A stretch of DNA of 64,000 bases from positions 1 through 64,000 of the forward strand of contig JACJYQ010000007.1 in assembly GCA_020636025.1 (NCBI GenBank), given 5' to 3'. Source of the DNA: Lewinellaceae bacterium (GTDB lineage Bacteria > Bacteroidota > Bacteroidia > Chitinophagales > Saprospiraceae). Both the position numbers and the translations under genes were made by a program. Below, piece by piece: positions 7,620-17,399 of this stretch. The notes beneath the pieces are model-generated. The model had not been told where the DNA came from. It was given only the letters and a program-made list of their open reading frames with translations, and did not search any database. Each line of letters opens with the position of its first letter. Within the stretch, counting starts at the first letter, position 1.

Positions 7620-10532
7620 TCAACGTACGATTATTTTCCCGGCGGCAAGCGGTTTGCCATCGGCGGCAAGCCGGTAAATTGTGGTGCCGGCCGGAATTTG
7701 TTGACGATACAATTGGAATGTCGGATGATTGTAAAATTGATTACTAATTAATCGGCCTTGAATATCGTAAAGTTGTAGCGTGAACTGTTTGGCTGCTACA
7801 CCTGTAATGTCAAAAGTTACGTAATCGGTTGCTGGGTTTGGATAGGTTTTTACCTGTGCACCAGGAATGTACACATCCTGAGTTTTGGTAATTATCAAGA
7901 CACTATCTAAATCGCATATCGTATGGAATGTAGAGTTCGATTTGCTTGGTGCATTAAAGTCGAGATAAATGGCGGCGCTGTTGAAGATGATCGTACCACA
8001 TGGCAAATTCGGTTTTTGAGCTACGCGGAACGAAACAAAGCCTTCACTGGCGCCGCCACCTGGTACCAGATTTGCATTTTCAAGGGTAAATTGCACAATA
8101 CCGTCGCCATAAACCTCAAATTCGTAAGGGTGGCTGGCTGTGCCAGGATAAACGGTTGCCGGATCAAGTGCTGAAGACAGGGTATCACGAATGATCACCT
8201 GATGCACTGTATCGGCACCGTCGTTCCTAAAGCGGATTAAATAATTTAAATCGGTTTGCGGATCAATGTAATGCTGGGCTGTTAAATAGCCCTTGGGATG
8301 ACCTCTTTTCAGGTTGGTTGGATTATAATTGGCTTCCTGGCTTTCTTGGCAATCAGTTTCTTTAAAAGCATCGGCATCATCCTCGGGAAACATTGTGTAG
8401 AAACCTTTGGATGGCTCAAGAGAACTGGTGTCGCTAATACAGCCTTCAACAGCAGCCGTAGTATATGGATTGCCCGGGTAGCCCGGACTTTGCTGTGCAA
8501 TAATTCTAAACGTGCTTCCATTGGCAGGATGAGTATAAACTAAAGTATCCTGCCCGGCGCCAAGTTGGAAACGGAAATTTGGATCGCCAGGTGGAGAGAG
8601 CATCACAACATCTTCTGCAATGACAAATCCCAATGGCCCTGGCATGTTACCCGTACCAATATTGGTGAGCACCATTTTCACCGTATCATTCTCACAAACG
8701 GCCTTCGCGGCGACGATATCTCCATCCCAGCCAGTATTTATGTCGCAAAATTCGTTTGGACTAATAAACGCAGAAACACAGTGAGTTTGACCTGCAACTG
8801 TATTGTCGCAGTCAAGGAATGCCGTGATGGTGAAATCCCTGCAATCTCCATTTGGCAATGTTCCAATATTAAAAGAGAGCGTGTCTCCAGACAATCCACT
8901 TAAGGGAATGGAACTGCTGACATACTGCAGCATTGGATCCAATACCACCTGAATTTTTGTATTCAATGACGGAACAGTTCCTGAGTTGCAATACCTGACA
9001 TTATATACATTGTTTGTACAACGACGAAGTATTGGTGTGGCAATATCAACCTCGTTCCGTGCACAATCAAAAACAGTGCGAACAGGAACTGAAACTGATA
9101 CAGAATCATAAAAATCAGGTACTTGAACCTGTATAATTGAATCACAGGACTTCCAGTATGTGTTGGGAGGGAAGACTATCAGGTTATAAGTGCCTGTATC
9201 AACTTCTGCATGCAAGTCGCCTTCTGAATTAGCTACAGTATACTGTAAATCATAAGGCCCTTCAATCTTGACAATCCAATTTGACAAACCAGGCTCATCA
9301 ATATCTCGTTGGCAGTTGTTATTGAAGTCCCAGAAAACATTGGCTTCAATGTAGCTCGTAAAGACTTTACCTTCTGAATCAGTACGAACCAGGTACGCAT
9401 AAGAATCTCCAAGGCTGCCTACAGTTGGTTCAGTGAAGCCTGCTGAAATGGCTCCATCTTTTGTCGGAAGAACTGCATAGCCAGCATCAACACCTCCGCG
9501 GCCAACAAAGGCTTCCCAGAGAATCTGGCCGACCGGATCCATTTTAACAATATTCAAGTCTGCTAAAGGGCCGATTGTTTTAATACCAGAGGCATATAGG
9601 TTGCCAGTTGCTTTGTCGCGGGTAATGCCGTAAAAGTCACTGGTTGGGTACAGATTTGCCCAAACTGGATTTGAACTGAGTGTGGCATCAACTTTAAACA
9701 CAAAACCTTGTCCTCCAGGGCCAATTGTACTAAAACCTGCGACAGCAAAACTGCCATCATCAGTCGATACAATCGAACGCGCTTCATCATCCCCGGTGAC
9801 ACCCATGTCTTCCATTTCATAGGTCTGTTCCTTAATCAGGTTACCACTAAGACCAACCCGGAGTACGTAGGCATCCTTACTATTAAAATTGGAAGCTTTT
9901 AGTTCGCCTGCAACCAGGAGGTCGCCATTTTGAGCCTGTGTAATGGCCAGCCCTTTTTTTCTGGCACCGGTTGCACCGTAATTATTAAACCACAGGGTAT
10001 TTCCCTGAGAATCGGTTTTCAGAATGAATACATTCTCACTATCGCCGTTATCAAAAGACTGGAAACCAGTAATCACGAAACAACCATCAGAAAGAAGCGT
10101 AATGGCTCGTGCTTCATCAGCAAGGTTTCCACCAAAAGTTTTATCCCACTCTTTATTGCCGAATTCATCTGTTTTGAGCAGGTAAATATCTCTGTTGAAA
10201 GTAGTGCCAATTCCATCTGGATCTACATATCCAACAATGGCATACCCGTTATCCGGAGTAGCAACAACACCGTAGCCTTCTAATCTGGAATTGCCTTGTG
10301 GTCCGGCAAATGTTTTGCTCCACTGCAACTTGCCATCTGCATCCACTTTAAGCAGGTATAGCCGAATATTGCCATTGTAATATCCGGTTAATATATAACC
10401 ACCATCCCTGGTTTTGGAAATTGCTCTGGCCACATCCTGGCCACCACCTCCATAAATACGTTCCCAGCCTTGTCCATAGCTCTGGACACAGGAAAGAAGT
10501 GCAAATAAGAAGATATACAGGTGCTTTACCAT
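7620..10532 (-). CDS. Large T9SS-secreted repeat protein with C-terminal sorting domain
   Basis: The 970-residue protein starts with a signal peptide (MVKHLYIFLFALLSCVQSYGQ). The N-terminal 400 residues are beta-propeller-like repeats of about 50 residues with recurring GGYILTG, KTDEFGN and W-x-K/N-x-(F/Y)GG motifs. Next come DUF11-like beta-sandwich modules, then a type A T9SS sorting domain (YPNPATDYVTF..., ending GKIIVR). It should be exported by Sec and then anchored or released at the cell surface by the GldKLMN system encoded in this window. The start at 10532 is chosen because it opens the signal peptide; the in-frame 44-residue extension is not export-like. Confidence 0.88.
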   Translation of the reverse strand: MVKHLYIFLFALLSCVQSYGQGWERIYGGGGQDVARAISKTRDGGYILTGYYNGNIRLYLLKVDADGKLQWSKTFAGPQGNSRLEGYGVVATPDNGYAIVGYVDPDGIGTTFNRDIYLLKTDEFGNKEWDKTFGGNLADEARAITLLSDGCFVITGFQSFDNGDSENVFILKTDSQGNTLWFNNYGATGARKKGLAITQAQNGDLLVAGELKASNFNSKDAYVLRVGLSGNLIKEQTYEMEDMGVTGDDEARSIVSTDDGSFAVAGFSTIGPGGQGFVFKVDATLSSNPVWANLYPTSDFYGITRDKATGNLYASGIKTIGPLADLNIVKMDPVGQILWEAFVGRGGVDAGYAVLPTKDGAISAGFTEPTVGSLGDSYAYLVRTDSEGKVFTSYIEANVFWDFNNNCQRDIDEPGLSNWIVKIEGPYDLQYTVANSEGDLHAEVDTGTYNLIVFPPNTYWKSCDSIIQVQVPDFYDSVSVSVPVRTVFDCARNEVDIATPILRRCTNNVYNVRYCNSGTVPSLNTKIQVVLDPMLQYVSSSIPLSGLSGDTLSFNIGTLPNGDCRDFTITAFLDCDNTVAGQTHCVSAFISPNEFCDINTGWDGDIVAAKAVCENDTVKMVLTNIGTGNMPGPLGFVIAEDVVMLSPPGDPNFRFQLGAGQDTLVYTHPANGSTFRIIAQQSPGYPGNPYTTAAVEGCISDTSSLEPSKGFYTMFPEDDADAFKETDCQESQEANYNPTNLKRGHPKGYLTAQHYIDPQTDLNYLIRFRNDGADTVHQVIIRDTLSSALDPATVYPGTASHPYEFEVYGDGIVQFTLENANLVPGGGASEGFVSFRVAQKPNLPCGTIIFNSAAIYLDFNAPSKSNSTFHTICDLDSVLIITKTQDVYIPGAQVKTYPNPATDYVTFDITGVAAKQFTLQLYDIQGRLISNQFYNHPTFQLYRQQIPAGTTIYRLAADGKPLAAGKIIVR

Positions 10533-10715
10533 GGGTGAAAGGATTAGTTGCGGCCGAAGTTCTTCTTCGACATTACAAATGTGCAGGTAAGCAAGTTGTC
10601 GTAGAAAGACAAATATTCGGGTTTGTTGAGCTAAATTAGCCTTCATTTTACATGAAATTTTCAAGTGAGAAATGGATTATTGTGTGATATTTGTGCCTAT
10701 GGGCAAAAAATATTT

Positions 10716-10742
10716 CAAAAATAAGGTTTTTTATTAATTCAA
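10716..10742 (-). promoter_or_regulatory. Possible promoter for the large T9SS substrate gene
   Basis: Read on the minus strand, TTG (10742-10740) is followed after 16 bases by TATTTTTG (10723-10716), a full TAnnTTTG match. The spacer is a little short. The leader would be about 175 bases. Confidence 0.35.
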
Positions 10743-10781
10743 TATCATGCCTTTTTGTTGAACAAATTATTATTTAAAGGA

Positions 10782-12191
10782 ATGCAAAAAAGTGTATTGG
10801 CTGAAATTATCCTTTCTTTGGATAAGAAGGAGATTCGGGATTTACATAAATGGTTGCAATCACCAGCCCATAATTTGCGGCAGGATGTGATCGATTTGTT
10901 TGATTATTTGACAAAATACCAGGACAATTTTGAAATTGCTTACGAAAAGGAGCGAGCCTGGACAGCCGTCTTTCCGGATAAACCTTTTGATGATGCTTAT
11001 ATGAGGCAGGTAATGTATTTCCTGCTAAAATCCATTGAAGAATATCTTGTGTTCGCTGATTTTACAAGTGACCGAGTACAGTATCAAATTGCATTGACTA
11101 GGATTTACAGAAAAAAGAAACTAGATAAAGCCTATAAACAGGCATATCGACTTGGTTCTGATTCCCTCGAAAAGCAGCCATTAAGGAATACCTATTATTA
11201 TTTAAATAAATTTTTTCTTGAACATGAAACCTATGAGTATAAATTGGGTGTGACACAAAATGCTCCGGTTAATCTACAAGAAGTTGCTGATGCCCTGGAG
11301 CAGTATTTTATTATGGAAAAACTTATGATCAGCAATGCGATGCTTGCCCACCATAAAGTTTACCAAAAGGCAAATTACGATACAGGATTATTAGATGAAG
11401 TAATTAAATACGTTGGAGACCGTCAACTACTTGATGAGTCTGCAATTGCTTCTTATTACTATGCTTACCTCGCCAGTATATACCCTGCCAAAACAGAGTA
11501 TTTTGATCACTTTGAAAAATTAATACATGGTAAAAGCGCAGAAAGCTTCACAATTCCAGAAACACGGAACCTTTACCTTACGGCACTGAACTATTGCACA
11601 GCGAAAGTAAATCAGGGGGCATTGGAATATTGTAAAATGGCGTTAAAGTTTTATAGGACAGGCGTAGAAAAAGGTTTTTTGTTGGAAAATAACAAAATTA
11701 CCAGATACACATTCGGGAACGCAGTGGCATTTGCCATCAGAATAGGAGAATTTGAATGGTCAGAGCAGTTCATTGAACGTTTTAAACATCACCTTGATGA
11801 CAAGGAACGAAATAGCATTGTCAACTTCAATTTGTCGAGGGTATACTTTGAAAAAGGTGATTACGATAAGGCACAGGATATGCTTACACGTTTTGAATAT
11901 GATGATATGCTCTTCAATATTATTGCCAAAACCATACTATTAAAGATATACCACGAACACGAAGAATACGATGCATTCGAATCTCTACTGGAAAGTATGC
12001 GTACCTATCTACAAAGAAAAGAAGCCCTTGACCCCGCCAGAAAACAGGCATACAAAAACATGATCAGCCTGATGAAAAAACTGCTCAACGTGAACATCTT
12101 CTCGAAAACACAGCGGGAAAAATTCCGGGAGCTGGTGGAGAAAACCAATCCGCTTGCCGAGCGCGAATGGCTCTTGAAACAGATTGAGTGA
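10782..12191 (+). CDS. Conserved-looking helical (TPR-like) protein of unknown function
   Basis: I do not recognise a named family. The 469 residues lack a signal peptide or membrane segments and are almost entirely alpha-helical, with paired helices of tetratricopeptide-like spacing (for example NFNLSRVYFEKGDYDKAQDMLTRF). It is therefore probably a cytoplasmic protein-interaction scaffold. The start chosen is the internal ATG giving MQKSVLAEII; an upstream in-frame TTG at 10755 is less likely. The stop codon overlaps the lspA GTG start by three bases (GTGA), which implies translational coupling to lipoprotein maturation. Confidence 0.75.
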   Translation: MQKSVLAEIILSLDKKEIRDLHKWLQSPAHNLRQDVIDLFDYLTKYQDNFEIAYEKERAWTAVFPDKPFDDAYMRQVMYFLLKSIEEYLVFADFTSDRVQYQIALTRIYRKKKLDKAYKQAYRLGSDSLEKQPLRNTYYYLNKFFLEHETYEYKLGVTQNAPVNLQEVADALEQYFIMEKLMISNAMLAHHKVYQKANYDTGLLDEVIKYVGDRQLLDESAIASYYYAYLASIYPAKTEYFDHFEKLIHGKSAESFTIPETRNLYLTALNYCTAKVNQGALEYCKMALKFYRTGVEKGFLLENNKITRYTFGNAVAFAIRIGEFEWSEQFIERFKHHLDDKERNSIVNFNLSRVYFEKGDYDKAQDMLTRFEYDDMLFNIIAKTILLKIYHEHEEYDAFESLLESMRTYLQRKEALDPARKQAYKNMISLMKKLLNVNIFSKTQREKFRELVEKTNPLAEREWLLKQIE

Positions 12192-13006
12192 CAAAGCAAA
12201 AGGCAAGTCCCGTTTTTTACATTATTCATCGTTTCTTTGCAGTCCTTTTCACGAAAAAATCATCACCCTTGAAAAAAGGTTATCAGGTAGCCCTGCTCGT
12301 TTTTGTTGTTTTGCTTATTGATCAAATCTCTAAGTTTTACATCAAAACCCATTTTGAATACAACGAAGAGCTGCTTATCCTCGGCCAAAAATGGGCTCGA
12401 CTGCACTTTGTTGAAAATGAAGGCATGGCCTTCGGTATTACTTTCGAATGGACATACGGAAAGCTATTCCTCAGCTTGTTTCGCATTTTAATGGTTGCCG
12501 GACTTATTTACTACATCCGCGCGCTGATTGCCGCCAAAGCACCTACAGGATTTGTTTTGAGCGTAGGACTCATCACAGCCGGAGCTTTAGGCAATATCAT
12601 TGACAGTGCTTTTTTCGGAATGATCTTTACAGAAACACCTTATCACGGGGGACTGGCTGAGTTGGTACCTTTTGGGGAAGGTTATGGAAAATTCCTGCAT
12701 GGGAAAGTGGTGGATATGCTTTATTTCCCCATGCATAATTTTGAACTGCCCAGCTGGCTTGGTGGTGGCAACTGGCTGTTCTTCAGCCCGATCTTTAATG
12801 TGGCAGATGCATCAATTACCTGTGGGGTCTTGAGCATTTTGTTGTTTCAGCGCCGGTTTTTTAAGGATGGGTTTGTAGAAGAGAAAAAAGAGGAGGATGT
12901 TGATTCAGAAAATGAATCGGGTTCAGTAGAAACTGAAATGCCTTCTGAGCAGGATAATTCAGAGCTAAATGTGGATAAATCAGAGAGCAACCAAGAGACG
13001 CTTTAG
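12188..13006 (+). CDS. lspA: Lipoprotein signal peptidase (signal peptidase II)
   Basis: Inner-membrane aspartyl protease that cleaves lipoprotein signal peptides. The catalytic aspartates fit D176 in GKVVDM and D207 in FNVADASI, with the conserved GNIID segment at 135-139 and N77-G79 in VENEGMAFG. Four membrane spans are visible. The loop between GNIID and VVDM is about 30 residues longer than in proteobacterial LspA, and an acidic Glu/Ser tail of about 45 residues follows the last span. The start is a GTG overlapping the upstream stop; no in-frame ATG precedes the first transmembrane segment. Confidence 0.93.
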   Translation: MTKQKASPVFYIIHRFFAVLFTKKSSPLKKGYQVALLVFVVLLIDQISKFYIKTHFEYNEELLILGQKWARLHFVENEGMAFGITFEWTYGKLFLSLFRILMVAGLIYYIRALIAAKAPTGFVLSVGLITAGALGNIIDSAFFGMIFTETPYHGGLAELVPFGEGYGKFLHGKVVDMLYFPMHNFELPSWLGGGNWLFFSPIFNVADASITCGVLSILLFQRRFFKDGFVEEKKEEDVDSENESGSVETEMPSEQDNSELNVDKSESNQETL

Positions 13007-13012
13007 GGGGCA

Positions 13013-13179
13013 AGCCGCAGAGCGGCGAAATGACTGTTGATGTTTAGTTCCGCCATTTGCCCTCTGGTACAGCAGACCAGAATGTATTCAAAAGAATCCA
13101 TAATTTATGTTTCGGTGCGCTGCACCTTGGGATTTTGTGTTGCTTTGATTGGCTACATATTTTCCGCCGCGCTGCGGCT
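13013..13179. repeat. Imperfect inverted repeat between convergent genes
   Basis: agccgcagagcggcgaaa at 13013-13030 is mirrored by tttccgccgcgctgcggct at 13161-13179, with one substitution and one inserted base. Each arm is itself a small palindrome (ccgcagagcgg; ccgccgcgctgcgg). The region also contains a CTGGT..ACCAG hairpin near 13073-13090. It fills the gap between lspA and the channel gene and may act as a terminator or a REP-like element. Confidence 0.55.
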
Positions 13180-13240
13180 ACTTTGATTTTACTGCAATTC
13201 CTGTACTAAGCACGAGACCAGAACCAGCGAAAATTGACCA

Positions 13241-13816
13241 TTATTGCTGATCTTTTCTGCCTAAGTCTTTTCCATTCTTTTTCTGGGAAAATGATTCCCG
13301 CAAGATGGCCAGGTTGGCTATGATAAAAATGGTGAAGAAGAAGGAAATGATCAGCTCAGCAGAAGTGAATAAGCGGGCACTTGCAGAGGCCGGTACAATA
13401 TCGCCCAAGCCGGCTGTGGTAAAGGTGGTTACACTGTAATAGAAAAAGCTCAAAAAGTCGTTTGCCAAATTTGCCGGTTGTGTCAATCCGTGAAAAGAGT
13501 CAGGGTTTATTTGATACAGACAATAAAAATCGATGGCATAGGAAATGATGAACAGCACAATGCTCATGCCTATAAAGATCATGAATTCGTGAAAGTAGAA
13601 TTCAAATTGAGTGCTTAACCGGATCCTCCGGATAACAAAGGATACAAACCACACTGATTTTGCCAGACTAAGGGCTACCAGCACTAATTCCCGGATCAGT
13701 GGGGAGGAAAGTTCACTGTAATCTGCCCAGAACACGCCGATTCCGATCAGCAGGACCATAATCAAAGGGCGGGTTTCCCAAATTTGTTCCAGGTGTATCT
13801 TAGGCAGCATAGACAT
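13241..13816 (-). CDS. Two-pore-helix ion channel (K+ channel family)
   Basis: The 191-residue membrane protein has about four hydrophobic segments. The pore unit is at residues about 120-175: a pore helix, then the selectivity-filter sequence TTAGLGD at 133-139 (a variant of TVGYGD), then the inner helix. A Leu in place of Tyr in the filter occurs in other bacterial channels, so selectivity for K+ over Na+ cannot be assumed. The start ATG overlaps the stop of the GNAT gene as TAATG, so the two are translationally coupled. It is the last gene of a four-gene minus-strand operon. Confidence 0.82.
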   Translation of the reverse strand: MSMLPKIHLEQIWETRPLIMVLLIGIGVFWADYSELSSPLIRELVLVALSLAKSVWFVSFVIRRIRLSTQFEFYFHEFMIFIGMSIVLFIISYAIDFYCLYQINPDSFHGLTQPANLANDFLSFFYYSVTTFTTAGLGDIVPASASARLFTSAELIISFFFTIFIIANLAILRESFSQKKNGKDLGRKDQQ

Positions 13817-14367
13817 TATCCGGGATCAATAAGCGAATAGATGGCAGAGTCTTCAAATACTCCATCGTTATAGAAGTTTTCCCTGAAATGGGCTTCTTTC
13901 ACAAAGCCGTTTCTCTCCAGCAAATTAATTGATTTCTGATTGTCCGGATTTACATTGGCTTCCATCGAGTGAAGCTTTAGTGTTTTGAAACCATATTGTA
14001 AAATGGCCTGCAACGCTTCACTCATGATCCCTTTCCTTTGTTGCTCAGGATCCAGTAAATAACCGATTTCTCCGCGGTGATTTGTTTTGTCAATTTTCCA
14101 GATGGTTATGGTGCCGATCATCTCTTTCGCTCCCTTCAAACAAATACCCCATTGAACACCTTCATTATTTGAAAACATCTCTTGTATCTTGACAATAAAC
14201 TGCCGGGCTTCATCAATTGACTCCATCACAGGCCTGCCGAAATACTCCATTACCCTGGGATCGGAGCGAAACTGATATAACCGATCAGCATCAGCGTCGG
14301 TCATTTCACGCAACAAAAGACGATCTGTATTAAGCTCCGGAAACTCGTTAAATTGGATTTCAAGCAT
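13816..14367 (-). CDS. GNAT family N-acetyltransferase (RimJ/RimL type)
   Basis: The 183-residue protein starts with the RimL-like signature LNTDRLLLREMTDADADRLYQ and has the acetyl-CoA binding region E-x-GYLLDPEQQRKGIMSEAL at about 117-138 (the R/Q-x-x-G-x-G/A loop is degenerate as QQRKGI). The C-terminal motif SINLLERNGFVKEAHFREN is typical. It would acetylate an amino group on a ribosomal protein N terminus or a small molecule; the substrate cannot be told. It is embedded between the DksA-like and channel genes with a 19-base gap and a 1-base overlap. Confidence 0.88.
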   Translation of the reverse strand: MLEIQFNEFPELNTDRLLLREMTDADADRLYQFRSDPRVMEYFGRPVMESIDEARQFIVKIQEMFSNNEGVQWGICLKGAKEMIGTITIWKIDKTNHRGEIGYLLDPEQQRKGIMSEALQAILQYGFKTLKLHSMEANVNPDNQKSINLLERNGFVKEAHFRENFYNDGVFEDSAIYSLIDPG

Positions 14368-14386
14368 GTTGAAGCAATTGGCAATT

Positions 14387-14719
14387 TTAAGCTGAACAAT
14401 GCATACACCTGGTTGACTGCGGCATAAACATTAACCGGGGAAACGGAATGTCAGTTCCACAACGGGTGCATTTGCCAAAATCCGAGCTTCCATACTTTTC
14501 CAATATCGTTTGCAGGCGTGCCAGCTTTTGCTTGTTTTCCCGTAAGCTGTTCTCCACTACACTTTTATTATTGATGGCATCCATTCTGGAAATACGGCCT
14601 ATCGCGTTGTCTGGCACCTCAGGCTCCGTGGCCTCTTCCAATTCGATAATAAATGCCTTTACCTTATTTATTTCCGATACCACCTTCTGGTGATATTGCT
14701 GAATCTCTTCGTTAGTCAT
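14387..14719 (-). CDS. TraR/DksA-like C4 zinc-finger protein
   Basis: The 110-residue protein has an N-terminal coiled-coil helix pair and a C-terminal four-cysteine zinc finger (C84, C87, C105, C108; CTRCGTDIPFPRL...CMHC). This is the layout of the DksA/TraR family, whose members enter the RNA polymerase secondary channel. The coiled-coil tip acidic pair of DksA is not clearly recognisable, so a transcription role is likely but unproven. It follows the DUF5686 gene by 26 bases. Confidence 0.82.
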   Translation of the reverse strand: MTNEEIQQYHQKVVSEINKVKAFIIELEEATEPEVPDNAIGRISRMDAINNKSVVENSLRENKQKLARLQTILEKYGSSDFGKCTRCGTDIPFPRLMFMPQSTRCMHCSA

Positions 14720-14745
14720 AATACAAAGTAAAGCAAATTCGGGTA

Positions 14746-17328
14746 TCAGAAGCCAACTTGTATAGAAAAGCGGACGCCCCAGCTATCTACATTGGGGAGG
14801 TCTTTGTAGGTTAAACGCCACAAATAGTCTATGCGCAATAGCCTGAAAATATTGGCAATTCCAACGCTGGCTTCCATGTATGGTTCATCCTCCAATGTGT
14901 GTATATAGGTGTCGCCAAAATCGTCCTTTGGAAATATCAGCAATCCGTTGTCGACTGAAGGCCTGTTCTTCTGATCAAGTCCACCCCATAGCAATTTAAA
15001 GCTGCCCACTTCCCGCAGTTTCAAATGTTTGATCAGCGGGAGCTTATTGAAGATGAAGCCATTCATATTGTGATGCACCGTCAGGGCCAGGTATTTATCG
15101 CTGGCGAATTCCATGAAATTCATCAGGTTGTATGAATACCAGTCGAATTGATAGGATTGATTGGCGCGGTGAATATCCAATAATGGGAAAGGTACAGACC
15201 CAAACGTTCGACCCGCTTCCAGGGTAACCTGCGATCGGCCGATTGGCCCCATGAATACGTTTTTAAATGCCGAAAAGGTCACCTTGTGGTAATTGAATTC
15301 GCTACCCATTACGCCTTTTATACCCGCCTTGTAGGACAGGAGGAAAACCGGATATTTTGTCAGCATGGGGAAGCGGTACACAGTACCCTGATAAAACTTT
15401 TCATTAGGAGCAAATCGCAGGGTAATGCCGGCTTCAGCCGTGGTAATGTCCGGTTTTTCCAGAAAAGTAGAATCGCCGGGAACCTGGTATTCGTAGCGCA
15501 GTAATCCGCCAGGAGTGTATTCTTTCCAGTAAAATGCAGGGTTTAGAGAAAATCCGCCTCTATGCTCCTTTATGTATTCGATCCGGGCAATGCGTTGATA
15601 TTGCATGCGCAGATTGGTACCTCGTTGAAAGGAAAGGAAAATATTGTCGGGCGACCAGTTGGTTACATCTGCTCCGGGAGAGCGAATGTCTCGCTGATAG
15701 GCAACAGTCACCTGGTTCATGGGAAATTTTCGAGGAATCTCATTGGTAAATGACCAGGTAGCAGTTCCGTTCCATTTCCAGCGCTGATCTTTAAAACCAT
15801 ACGCGCCGTATCCGGTGAGCAGCAGGTTTTTGACAAATTTCTGATTGCTTCTACCCCCAAACCGGAGCCGGGTTCCTTCTACATCGTTGAAGCTGACAAA
15901 AGTGGCAATGGGGCCGGCTTCAAAGCCATTGAATTTGACGTATCCGGAAGAGGTAATGGTGGCAGCGAGCATAAAGGCTTTGAAAGCCGGGACTTGCTGA
16001 ATGCTGTCCATCATTGTATTAATGCCCTTTTCACGGGTGCCAAGCGGGCTGTGGCGCAATTTGGGCCACTGGCTTTTAGGGGTAGGGCTGAGGTTTTTTA
16101 TAACATCCAGCGTACCGGCAAACAACGAATCAGGAATTGGCTGATTCATTTGGTAGTTTTTGTAGGACACTGTTTTATGCGCCTGTAAACTTCTGCCTTT
16201 GGATTTTTTGAACACATTAAAGTCCATCACCACCGCATCTGTTGTTAACAAAAGACGGCGATTCTCACCGCTGCCGAAAAAGCTGTATTCCTGCTCAATC
16301 CGCAGATCAGTCACCCAGTTCAGGTTTATTTGTTTGGAAATTCCCATGGTAACCTTTCTCACCGCATAGGTAGAATCGAGCGCTACCAAAATATTACCCA
16401 TAAAAGCCAGATCGGTCTTGTTCTTTGGTGCAAAAAAGATGTCGGCAAATTTCTCTCCACCCGCTTCGAGCGTATCAATGATATAGAAGCGGTAAAATGC
16501 AGTGGCAGCTCCCGAGAGTGGACCAACAAACTGGGTGGTCAATAGCGTGATATTCGGATCATATATATCGACGTCCTGATATAAGTTAGTCAGATAGCTG
16601 GAAATGCCGTCGTTGTCGACCTCATACTCATCTTGAAGCCTGGTTTGATTTTCTGCCAGGACGTATTCTTTTTTCGCATTTGGGTCCTTGCGGTAATAAA
16701 CATTTGACAATCTTTCCCTCAGATAAAAAGGCAAGGCAACCTTTCCGTTTACCTTATTGGTATCTACATTGTCAAAGATGAATCTGAATTTTTTCAGGTA
16801 CCATCTTTTTCTGAACTTATTGTCGATGTTGTTCAGGTCAAACTGGAGCTTTTCGTACTTTTCATAGCTGTAGTAGTCAAGCCCTTCCTTTCGGTTTTCA
16901 TCCTTGTGTTTGAAAACCTCCTGGATCAGATCTATGGCTGGGTTGTTTTTCCTGCGGTATTTCTTTGGTCGTACAGTAATTTCCTTGATTCCGTAGGTTT
17001 CTTCCACCATTTCAATGCTTAGTTCATTGTTGGTGCCGGGCAGTATCTGTGCTTTTATGGGTTTATACCCTACATAGGTAATCTTGATTTGCTGAGGTCT
17101 TTTGTTGGTTTGGTAAAAGAAATAACCATTGATGTCTGTGCGGGTACCCAGTTCTTCACCGGCTATCTGAACCGATGCATAGGGTAGGGGATCTTTGCTC
17201 AAACTGTCGATCACCCTGCCGTGAATGCTGGTTAACTGGGTAGATTGTTGCGCTGAAAGCAGGTTTGAAAAAAGTCCAAATAACAGACAAACAGAGGCTA
17301 TACGGGCCAACAAATGACGCTTGCTCAT
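14746..17328 (-). CDS. DUF5686 outer-membrane protein with carboxypeptidase-like regulatory domain
   Basis: The 860-residue protein has a signal peptide (MSKRHLLARIASVCLLFGLFSNLLSAQ), then a CarboxypepD_reg-like beta-sandwich (IHGRVIDSLSKDPLPYASVQIAG..GTRTDINGYF) as in SusC-like proteins, then the long DUF5686 region ending in an amphipathic beta-barrel with a terminal aromatic strand (WGVRFSIQVGF). It is expected in the outer membrane; the function of the family is unknown. The start at 17328 is chosen for the signal peptide. The in-frame extension to 17433 would run into an inverted repeat and is rejected. First gene of the operon. Confidence 0.9.
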   Translation of the reverse strand: MSKRHLLARIASVCLLFGLFSNLLSAQQSTQLTSIHGRVIDSLSKDPLPYASVQIAGEELGTRTDINGYFFYQTNKRPQQIKITYVGYKPIKAQILPGTNNELSIEMVEETYGIKEITVRPKKYRRKNNPAIDLIQEVFKHKDENRKEGLDYYSYEKYEKLQFDLNNIDNKFRKRWYLKKFRFIFDNVDTNKVNGKVALPFYLRERLSNVYYRKDPNAKKEYVLAENQTRLQDEYEVDNDGISSYLTNLYQDVDIYDPNITLLTTQFVGPLSGAATAFYRFYIIDTLEAGGEKFADIFFAPKNKTDLAFMGNILVALDSTYAVRKVTMGISKQINLNWVTDLRIEQEYSFFGSGENRRLLLTTDAVVMDFNVFKKSKGRSLQAHKTVSYKNYQMNQPIPDSLFAGTLDVIKNLSPTPKSQWPKLRHSPLGTREKGINTMMDSIQQVPAFKAFMLAATITSSGYVKFNGFEAGPIATFVSFNDVEGTRLRFGGRSNQKFVKNLLLTGYGAYGFKDQRWKWNGTATWSFTNEIPRKFPMNQVTVAYQRDIRSPGADVTNWSPDNIFLSFQRGTNLRMQYQRIARIEYIKEHRGGFSLNPAFYWKEYTPGGLLRYEYQVPGDSTFLEKPDITTAEAGITLRFAPNEKFYQGTVYRFPMLTKYPVFLLSYKAGIKGVMGSEFNYHKVTFSAFKNVFMGPIGRSQVTLEAGRTFGSVPFPLLDIHRANQSYQFDWYSYNLMNFMEFASDKYLALTVHHNMNGFIFNKLPLIKHLKLREVGSFKLLWGGLDQKNRPSVDNGLLIFPKDDFGDTYIHTLEDEPYMEASVGIANIFRLLRIDYLWRLTYKDLPNVDSWGVRFSIQVGF

Positions 17329-17399
17329 CATCAATATCATTAAATATAAGTACACAAGCCATCCTGAAATTTGGAGCGTTTCAGTATTCTTGATTTTTT

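Noticed and set aside
13241..13816. Frameshift or degeneration of the channel gene from the GLG filter
   Set aside because: The filter TTAGLGD keeps the pore architecture and the reading frame is intact, so this is a normal sequence variant rather than damage.
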